From Propionibacteriaceae bacterium (GTDB lineage Bacteria; Actinomycetota; Actinomycetes; Propionibacteriales; Propionibacteriaceae), in the NCBI GenBank assembly GCA_031254155.1, contig JAIRVA010000309.1, positions 1 through 17,589 on the forward strand: a DNA stretch of 17,589 nt, written 5' to 3'. The notes under the pieces are model-generated. The model ran no database searches. It saw only the letters and a program-made list of their open reading frames with translations, and was not told the origin of the DNA. Made by a program: the position numbers and the translations under genes. Position 1 is the first letter of the stretch; the number at the start of each line of letters is the position of its first letter. Below, piece after piece: positions 10,709 through 14,852 of this stretch.

Positions 10709-11259
10709 CGCGTCAGCTCCTTCATCTCCAACGTACTGGGGGCGCCCAGTGCCTGTGCCTCGGCCGCGCGGGCCTGGGCCTCAATGTGCTTGCCGGCGGG
10801 GTTGTGCTGGACTTCGCCCTTCTTCAGCTTGAAGATGGCGTCGATGAGCATGTCCGGGCGCGGCGGGCAGCCGGGGACGTAGATGTCGACGGGCAGGAAG
10901 TGGTCGCAACCCTGGACGACGGCGTAGTTGTTGAACAGGCCGCCGGACGAGGCGCAGGCGCCCATCGACAGCACCCATTTGGGCTCGGGCATCTGGTCGT
11001 ACACCTGGCGGATGACCGGCGCCATCTTCTGCGACACGCGGCCGGAGACGATCATGAGGTCAGCCTGGCGCGGCGAGGCGCGGAAGACCTCCTGGCCCCA
11101 GCGGCCCGAGTCGAAGCGCGGGGCGCCGAACGCCATCATCTCGATCGCGCAACAGGCGAGGCCCATGGTCGCCGGCCAGAACGACGCCTGGCGGAGCCAG
11201 CCGAAGACACCCTCGACGGTACCGAGCAGGACCCCGGGAAGCTTGTCCTCAATGCCCAT
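10705..11259 (-). CDS. nuoB: NADH-quinone oxidoreductase subunit B ([4Fe-4S] N2)
   Basis: NuoB holds cluster N2, the last Fe-S cluster before quinone. The 184-residue product has the tandem cysteines Cys36-Cys37 in LACCAIEMM, Cys102 in MGACASSGG and Cys131 in VPGCPPRPD, which are the four N2 ligands. The FDSGRWGQEVFRASPRQADL segment and VSGRVSQKMAP are also family hallmarks. The last 30 or so residues are Ala/Glu-rich and variable. The start at 11259 has GAGG a few bases upstream and lies six bases after the nuoA stop. The stop overlaps nuoC as ATGA. Confidence 0.98.
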   Translation of the reverse strand: MGIEDKLPGVLLGTVEGVFGWLRQASFWPATMGLACCAIEMMAFGAPRFDSGRWGQEVFRASPRQADLMIVSGRVSQKMAPVIRQVYDQMPEPKWVLSMGACASSGGLFNNYAVVQGCDHFLPVDIYVPGCPPRPDMLIDAIFKLKKGEVQHNPAGKHIEAQARAAEAQALGAPSTLEMKELTR

Positions 11260-11265
11260 TTTTCC

Positions 11266-11625
11266 TCAATCCCAGTTCAGGCCGCCGCGGCGGAACACGT
11301 ACATGTAGGCGATGAAGACCGTCACAATGAACAACACCATCTCGACCAGGGCAAACGTACCCATCTTCTGGTAGTTGACCGCCCAAGGGTACAGGAAGAC
11401 GATCTCGATGTCGAAGACAATGTACAACATGGCGGTGATGTAGTACTTGACCGGGATCCGCCCGCCGTCCTTGGGCTGCGGGGTCGGCTCAATGCCGCAC
11501 TCGTACGCCTCGAGTTTCGCCCGGTTCCGGCGGGCCGGGCCGACGATCTTGCTGAGCACGATCGCGATCGCCATGAACCCCGCCGAGAGCGCGAGCAACC
11601 CGACCAGAGGTGCGTAGAGATTCAT
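11266..11625 (-). CDS. nuoA: NADH-quinone oxidoreductase subunit A
   Basis: NuoA is a three-helix membrane subunit at the junction of the arms of complex I and the first gene of the operon. The 119-residue product shows three hydrophobic segments and the family stretch KLEAYECGIEPTPQPKDGGR with its conserved cysteine in the loop after helix 1. It continues with VKYYITAMLYIVFDIEIVFL, containing the conserved Asp and Glu of helix 2, and ends with RRGGLNWD. The open frame extends 27 codons upstream but that part is not NuoA-like. The ATG at 11625 has AAGGA seven bases upstream, so I chose it. A 198-base gap separates it from menB, and the promoter candidate lies there. Confidence 0.97.
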   Translation of the reverse strand: MNLYAPLVGLLALSAGFMAIAIVLSKIVGPARRNRAKLEAYECGIEPTPQPKDGGRIPVKYYITAMLYIVFDIEIVFLYPWAVNYQKMGTFALVEMVLFIVTVFIAYMYVFRRGGLNWD

Positions 11626-11653
11626 CTCGTTGTCCTTCGTGTGAGTCACGTTT

Positions 11654-11706
11654 TTGGACCAGCTACCGTTTCGCGCGCAGCACGATATCGCGACGTACCG
11701 GTCCAA
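11654..11706 (-). repeat. Inverted repeat in the nuo leader
   Basis: On the minus strand TTGGACC (11706-11700) and GGTCCAA (11660-11654) are perfect 7-base inverted copies separated by 39 bases. The first copy would lie at the very 5' end of the predicted transcript and the second about 17 bases before the nuoA ribosome site at 11636-11632. They could close a structured leader. A smaller palindrome, GTGA-G-TCAC, sits at 11641-11649. Seven-base arms can occur by chance, so the function is uncertain. Confidence 0.35.
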
Positions 11707-11710
11707 GACG

Positions 11711-11732
11711 ATACTAGTCTACGTTAGCCCCT
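11711..11732 (-). promoter_or_regulatory. Probable nuo operon promoter (-10 region)
   Basis: Reading the minus strand, CGTAGACTAGTATCG contains TAGACT (11721 to 11716), a good actinobacterial -10 hexamer, with an overlapping TAGTAT (11716 to 11711). The 11-base string CGTAGACTAGT recurs upstream of the DUF4191 gene, which supports a promoter role. No clear TTGAC-type -35 box is seen at 16-18 bases. Immediately upstream lies AGGGGCTAAC, shared with the menB start region. Predicted transcription would begin near 11709, giving a leader of about 84 bases before nuoA. Confidence 0.5.
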
Positions 11733-11823
11733 CGCGGCACTTTTCCCGCTCCGCGCTGAGCGAAAATCGGCCCCTACGGGCGGGTATCAGACCATGGTTG
11801 TAGTCTGTGCGTCTTGTCTGGTC

Positions 11824-12738
11824 TCAGTAGTAGTACGGATAGTCGGACCAGTCGGGCGGGCGCTTCTCCAGGAAGGCGTCGCGGCCCTCGCGGGCCTCGG
11901 GGGTCATGTACGCCAGACGGGTCGTCTCACCGGCGAACAACTGTTGGCCGATGAGGCCGTCGTCGATCGCGTTGAAGGCGTACTTCAGCATCCGGATCGC
12001 GGTCGGCGACTTGGCGGCGATGGCGGCGGCCCAGTCGAGGCCGGTGGTCTCGAGGTCGGCGTGGGGGACGACGGCGTTGACGGTACCCATGTGGTAGGCC
12101 CGTTCCGCGTCGTACGTCTCGCCGAGGAAGAAGATCTCGCGGGCAAACTTCTGGCCGATCTGCCGGGCGAGGTACGCGGAGCCGAAACCGGCGTCGAACG
12201 AGCCCACGTCGGCGTCGGTCTGCTTGAAGCGGGCGTGCTCGCGGGAGGCGAGGGTCAGGTCGCAGACGACGTGCAGGCTGTGCCCGCCACCGGCCGCCCA
12301 GCCACCCACTAGGGCGATCACGGGTTTCGGCATGAAGCGGATGAGCCGCTGGACCTCCAGGATGTGGAGCCGCCCGAGCCGGGCGGCGCGGGTACGGGCA
12401 TCCGGGCGCTCCCCCTGGTCAGCCGGCGGGTCGTCGTACTCGTAGCCCTCACGCCCCCGGACCCGCTGGTCGCCGCCCGAGCAGAAGGCCCAGCCGCCGT
12501 CCTTGGGGCTCGGGCCGTTGCCGGTCAGCAGGACACACGCCACGTCGGCGCTCTGGCGGGCGTGGTCAAGGGCAATGTACAACTCGTCAACCGTCTGGGG
12601 GCGGAAGGCGTTGCGGACCTCGGGCCGGTTGATCGCGACCCGGACGGCGGGGACGTGGCAGGCGCGGTGGTACGTGATGTCGGTGAAATCGAAGCCGGGG
12701 ACCTGGTCCCAGTCCGCGGGGTGAAAGGGCTGCTCCAT
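11824..12738 (-). CDS. menB: 1,4-dihydroxy-2-naphthoyl-CoA synthase
   Basis: MenB is a crotonase-fold enzyme that cyclises o-succinylbenzoyl-CoA to 1,4-dihydroxy-2-naphthoyl-CoA in menaquinone synthesis. The 304-residue product has the oxyanion-hole segment AFCSGGDQRVRG (residues 84-95) and KPVIALVGGWAAGGGHSLHV (138-157). It also has QTDADVGSFDAGFGSAYLARQ (173-193) and the diagnostic C-terminus RDAFLEKRPPDWS plus a tyrosine-rich end. Asp175 and Ser180 correspond by alignment to Asp185 and Ser190 of the M. tuberculosis enzyme. The Asp indicates the class that carries its own catalytic carboxylate, unlike the bicarbonate-dependent E. coli type, which has Gly there. The start at 12738 lacks a convincing ribosome site but lies seven bases after TAACCT, so it may be leaderless. 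It sits 198 bases upstream of nuoA, whose complex reduces menaquinone. Confidence 0.95.
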   Translation of the reverse strand: MEQPFHPADWDQVPGFDFTDITYHRACHVPAVRVAINRPEVRNAFRPQTVDELYIALDHARQSADVACVLLTGNGPSPKDGGWAFCSGGDQRVRGREGYEYDDPPADQGERPDARTRAARLGRLHILEVQRLIRFMPKPVIALVGGWAAGGGHSLHVVCDLTLASREHARFKQTDADVGSFDAGFGSAYLARQIGQKFAREIFFLGETYDAERAYHMGTVNAVVPHADLETTGLDWAAAIAAKSPTAIRMLKYAFNAIDDGLIGQQLFAGETTRLAYMTPEAREGRDAFLEKRPPDWSDYPYYY

Positions 12739-12740
12739 GC

Positions 12741-12757
12741 AGTCAAGGTTAGCCCCT
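12741..12757 (-). promoter_or_regulatory. menB start-proximal promoter/element shared with nuo
   Basis: The minus strand reads AGGGGCTAACCTTGACT, ending two bases before the menB ATG. It matches AGGGGCTAACGTAGACT at 11732-11716, upstream of nuoA, in 15 of 17 positions. TAACCT (12751 to 12746) fits a TANNNT -10 box, and its distance of seven bases to the ATG is what a leaderless transcript would show. There is no recognisable -35 box. It could be a shared -10 region or a shared operator. Confidence 0.4.
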
Positions 12758-12775
12758 AGTGTCGTTCGCCCCGGA

Positions 12776-13177
12776 CTACCTCACGTACGTCACCTCAAGG
12801 CCGGGGAGACCGTCAAACCGGGCCTTATGGTCGGTCGTGACCAGTATGCGCCCAGTGGCGACCGCTGTGGCGGCGATGATGAGGTCATGTTGTGCGCGCG
12901 GGCAGCCGTGTCGGCGCGTCCAGGCCAACAACTCGACGTGAGTCGGCTGGATCTCCTCGTCGTACGGCACTACGGGGACGGCGCGAAGAACACGGTCGAG
13001 CAACTGCTGCATACGTGGACGGTACACCGGCTGCGCGAGGGCAATACCGACCATGTACTCCGACAATGAAACGATGGACATACGTACATCGTCGTCAAAA
13101 TCGACCGTCGCCGGATCCACCAGAGCCCGCTCAATGTCGACCAACACCCCCGTGTCTACAAGTAATCGTCGATCCAT
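12776..13177 (-). CDS. vapC: PIN-domain ribonuclease toxin (VapC type)
   Basis: This is a 133-residue PIN-domain protein, the toxin half of a type II toxin-antitoxin pair; VapC toxins cleave RNA, often tRNA or rRNA, with Mg2+ held by acidic residues. The expected carboxylates are present: Asp8 in LLVDTGVLVDIE, Glu40 in SLSEYMVGIA, Asp98 in QHDLIIAATA and Asp116 in VTTDHKARFDGLPGLEV. Length and the C-terminal strand fit the family. ATG at 13177 lies inside the end of the antitoxin gene (22-base overlap) with CAGGAG upstream, so the two are translationally coupled. The active site looks intact, so I expect a functional toxin. Its RNA target cannot be told from sequence. menB starts 37 bases after its stop on the same strand. 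Confidence 0.9.
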   Translation of the reverse strand: MDRRLLVDTGVLVDIERALVDPATVDFDDDVRMSIVSLSEYMVGIALAQPVYRPRMQQLLDRVLRAVPVVPYDEEIQPTHVELLAWTRRHGCPRAQHDLIIAATAVATGRILVTTDHKARFDGLPGLEVTYVR

Positions 13178-13461
13178 GCCATCCGCTCCTGATCGCGAGG
13201 ATTTGGTTCATGGAAGGACTCGATGACCGCCAAGATTTCGTCGGTGAACCCTTCACTGTCACCGGGCCAGGACTCGATGATCTCCCGCAGTGCCGCACCA
13301 TTAGGTTTGGACTCCTCGGGGGGTACGATCCGCGCCACCTCGACCCCACTCTTTGTCACGGCAAAGCTCTCGCCAAGTTTGGCGCGTTCCACCACGGCGG
13401 CAAAGTTCCGACTGGCCTCCGTCGCCGTGAGAACGGTCGGCCGGACTAGCGTCTGCGTCAT
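13156..13461 (-). CDS. Phd/YefM-family antitoxin
   Basis: This 101-residue protein is the likely antitoxin of the adjacent PIN toxin. Residues 10-48 (VLTATEASRNFAAVVERAKL, then GESFAVTKSGVEVARIVP) are a typical Phd/YefM dimerisation and DNA-binding domain. Residues 52-101, beginning KPNGAALREI and ending RMAWIDDYL, form the variable acidic, tryptophan-containing C-terminal tail that in such antitoxins wraps the toxin. The start ATG at 13461 overlaps the stop of the upstream mini-gene as ATGA, and the 3' end overlaps vapC by 22 bases. The C-terminal half is duplicated in the upstream mini-gene. Pairing a Phd-type antitoxin with a PIN toxin is known. Autoregulation is expected from the family and is consistent with the palindrome upstream. 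Confidence 0.88.
   Translation of the reverse strand: MTQTLVRPTVLTATEASRNFAAVVERAKLGESFAVTKSGVEVARIVPPEESKPNGAALREIIESWPGDSEGFTDEILAVIESFHEPNPRDQERMAWIDDYL
13159..13308 (-). repeat. Diverged tandem duplication, copy 2 (antitoxin tail)
   Basis: This segment codes for the C-terminal 50 residues of the Phd-type antitoxin. It is recognisably similar at DNA level to 13512-13655, for example both contain GCCATCCGCTCCT on the plus strand, but with many substitutions and small length differences. The duplication is therefore not recent. Confidence 0.75.
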
Positions 13462-13667
13462 GGGATCAGATTATCAGATTCCGCTTCAAATGGCGAGTCG
13501 CCATCAACTGCGAGATAGTCGTCGAGCCAGGCCATCCGCTCCTCATCACGCGGGTTCGGTTCCCGGAATGACTCGAGCACTTCATCAAAGTCATCGTCGA
13601 ACGCACCACCCGGCCAGGACGCAATGAACTCCAGTATCGCCGCCCCGTTGGGCTTCGTCGGATCCAT
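13458..13667 (-). CDS. Stand-alone antitoxin C-terminal domain (mini-antitoxin)
   Basis: This 69-residue product has no DNA-binding domain. Residues 5-52, from KPNGAAILEF through SFREPNPRDEERMAWLDDYL, match residues 52-101 of the next gene's antitoxin closely, with the same KPNGAA, SWPG, EPNPRD and RMAW-DDYL blocks. It is therefore a duplicate of the toxin-binding half of the antitoxin. Its last 17 residues are unrelated and are encoded over a palindrome and tandem repeat that look regulatory. I chose ATG at 13667 because it overlaps the SPFH stop as TGATG; an ATG at 13712 would add 15 residues inside the SPFH gene. Its stop overlaps the antitoxin start as ATGA. It may be a decayed upstream antitoxin or a working toxin-binding peptide. 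Confidence 0.72.
   Translation of the reverse strand: MDPTKPNGAAILEFIASWPGGAFDDDFDEVLESFREPNPRDEERMAWLDDYLAVDGDSPFEAESDNLIP
13465..13504. promoter_or_regulatory. Probable antitoxin operator/promoter
   Basis: Two structures lie just upstream of the antitoxin ATG (13461), within the unique tail of the mini-antitoxin gene. One is the perfect inverted repeat ATGGCGA-G-TCGCCAT at 13490-13504. The other is the tandem direct repeat ATCAGATT twice at 13465-13480. On the minus strand the repeat region also contains GATAAT (13475 to 13470), five of six matches to TATAAT, eight bases before the ATG. Phd-type antitoxins bind palindromes near their own promoter, so this is a reasonable operator. No -35 box is clear. 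Confidence 0.5.
13512..13655 (-). repeat. Diverged tandem duplication, copy 1 (mini-antitoxin)
   Basis: This is the paralogous copy of 13159-13308, coding for residues 5-52 of the mini-antitoxin. Blocks shared at protein level are KPNGAA, ASW/ESW-PG, ESF-EPNPRD and ERMAW-DDYL. The copy lacks the preceding Phd DNA-binding part, which is replaced by the end of the SPFH gene. Confidence 0.75.
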
Positions 13668-14641
13668 CACATGCCCGTGTTGACGGTCGGCATGGCGCGG
13701 GAGTCGGAGCACAGGACGACGAGCAGATTGGCGACCATGGCCGCCTTGCGGTCGTCGTCCATGTGGACAATGTCCTCGTTCTCGATGCGCGACAGGGCGG
13801 ACTCGACCATGGTCACGGCCCCCTCGACGATCTTGGCCCGCGCGGCCAGGACGGCCTGCGCCTGCTGGCGCTGCAACATGGCCGACGCGATCTCGGGCGC
13901 GTACGACAGCGAGGAGATCCGCGTCTCCAGGATGTCGACCCCCGCCACGGACACCCGCTCCTCGACCTCGTGCGCCAGCTCGGCGGCCACCTGGTCAGTC
14001 GCGCCCCGCAGGGTCGCCTCGCCCGCCTCGCCGTTGTCGTACGGGTGAATCGTCGCGATGTGCCGCAGCGCCGCCTCGGACTGGACCTGGACGAACTGCT
14101 CGTAGAACTCCACCTGGAACACCGACTGGGCCGTGTCCTGGACCTGCCAGACGATGATCGCCGCGATGACCACCGGGTTACCCTGGGAGTCGTTGACCTT
14201 GATCTCGCGGGTCTCGAAATTGCGTACCTTGACCGAGACCTGGCGCTTGGTGGTGAAGGGGTACGTCATCCGCAGGCCGGTCGACCGGATCGTACCGACG
14301 TAGTTGCCGAGGAACTGCAGCACCTTCGTCTGCCCCGGCTGGACGATTGTGAACGCCGACTGGAACAGGAAGGCGACCACGAGCAGGATCACGCCGATGA
14401 TGATCCCCGCGGTGTTGACGTCGCCCGCCCCCTGGCCGGCCGCGATGCCGGCGTAGATGCTCCAGATCCCGTAGGCCACGATGGCCAACAGGATCAGCAG
14501 GCCCAACAGGCCGGGGATCGACGGGGCTTTCTTCTCGCTGATGATCCGCTTGGTCTTGCTGGGGTACGACACCGGGGGTACGACGGGTCCGGCCGACGGA
14601 GCCGGATCAGGCGCGACCGGGGTGGTGGATGGGATCGACAT
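13667..14641 (-). CDS. SPFH/band-7 domain membrane protein
   Basis: This 324-residue protein has a Pro-rich N-terminus (1-30), two hydrophobic helices (about 44-64 and 76-95) and then an SPFH/stomatin-prohibitin domain from about residue 97 (FTIVQPGQTKVLQFLGNYVG) to about 280. A helical segment follows with the QRQQAQAVLAARAKIVEGAV stretch typical of the family. SPFH proteins scaffold membrane microdomains and often assemble into large rings. The exact role is not known and no partner protease gene is visible here. ATG at 14641 has AAGGAGG four bases upstream. The stop at 13669-13667 overlaps the mini-antitoxin start as TGATG. The last residues (TVNTGM) end rather abruptly. Transcription probably starts from the TAGTAT region at 14685-14680. 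Confidence 0.9.
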   Translation of the reverse strand: MSIPSTTPVAPDPAPSAGPVVPPVSYPSKTKRIISEKKAPSIPGLLGLLILLAIVAYGIWSIYAGIAAGQGAGDVNTAGIIIGVILLVVAFLFQSAFTIVQPGQTKVLQFLGNYVGTIRSTGLRMTYPFTTKRQVSVKVRNFETREIKVNDSQGNPVVIAAIIVWQVQDTAQSVFQVEFYEQFVQVQSEAALRHIATIHPYDNGEAGEATLRGATDQVAAELAHEVEERVSVAGVDILETRISSLSYAPEIASAMLQRQQAQAVLAARAKIVEGAVTMVESALSRIENEDIVHMDDDRKAAMVANLLVVLCSDSRAMPTVNTGM

Positions 14642-14679
14642 GGTGCCTCCTTGATGACAAAACCCGCGTACTCACCATG

Positions 14680-14685
14680 ATACTA
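14680..14685 (-). promoter_or_regulatory. Candidate -10 box for the SPFH/toxin-antitoxin chain
   Basis: The minus strand reads GTTAGTATCATGG, with TAGTAT as a TANNNT -10 hexamer 38 bases before the SPFH ATG. The same TAGTATC string occurs in the nuo promoter region. I see no good -35 box at the expected distance, so support is modest. Confidence 0.35.
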
Positions 14686-14728
14686 ACTGCCCTGCCTCAG
14701 CGCACGGGCCGATGAGTACGAAAATGGG

Positions 14729-14757
14729 GTGACGCTTTGCCCTCCGCGGGGTAGGCT
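14729..14757 (+). promoter_or_regulatory. Probable sucB promoter
   Basis: GTGACG at 14729-14734 (four of six to TTGACA) and TAGGCT at 14752-14757 are separated by exactly 17 bases. TAGGCT fits the common actinobacterial -10 pattern and resembles the TAGACT boxes upstream of nuoA and the DUF4191 gene. Transcription would begin near 14764, leaving a leader of about 90 bases. The leader holds possible hairpins: ACCAAC (14769-14774) with GTTGGT (14814-14819), enclosing CCCC-GGCGC-GGGG (14787-14799). Confidence 0.55.
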
Positions 14758-14852
14758 ATCGTTACGGAACCAACGGCCGATCAGGTCCCCGGCGCGGGGC
14801 GCGCGCCGCACAGGTTGGTGGTGGTTCCCCAACGGCAACCGAAGGAGTTCCC

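Noticed and set aside
11641..11649. GTGA-G-TCAC as a Rex (NADH-sensing repressor) operator for nuo
   Set aside because: Rex sites are of the TTGTGAA-N4-TTCACAA kind. This short palindrome has different spacing and lies between promoter and ribosome site, so I do not call it.
11747..11823. A terminator after menB
   Set aside because: Only scattered short complementary strings (CAGAC/GTCTG with a loop over 20 bases) are seen, too weak to call a hairpin.
12892..13449. A plus-strand frame of 185 codons opposite the toxin-antitoxin genes
   Set aside because: It has no ribosome site or family resemblance, while the minus-strand PIN and Phd proteins are clear.
13458..13712. A longer mini-antitoxin starting at ATG 13712
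   Set aside because: The extra 15 residues overlap the SPFH coding end, have no homology to the antitoxin, and the ATG at 13667 forms a neat TGATG overlap.
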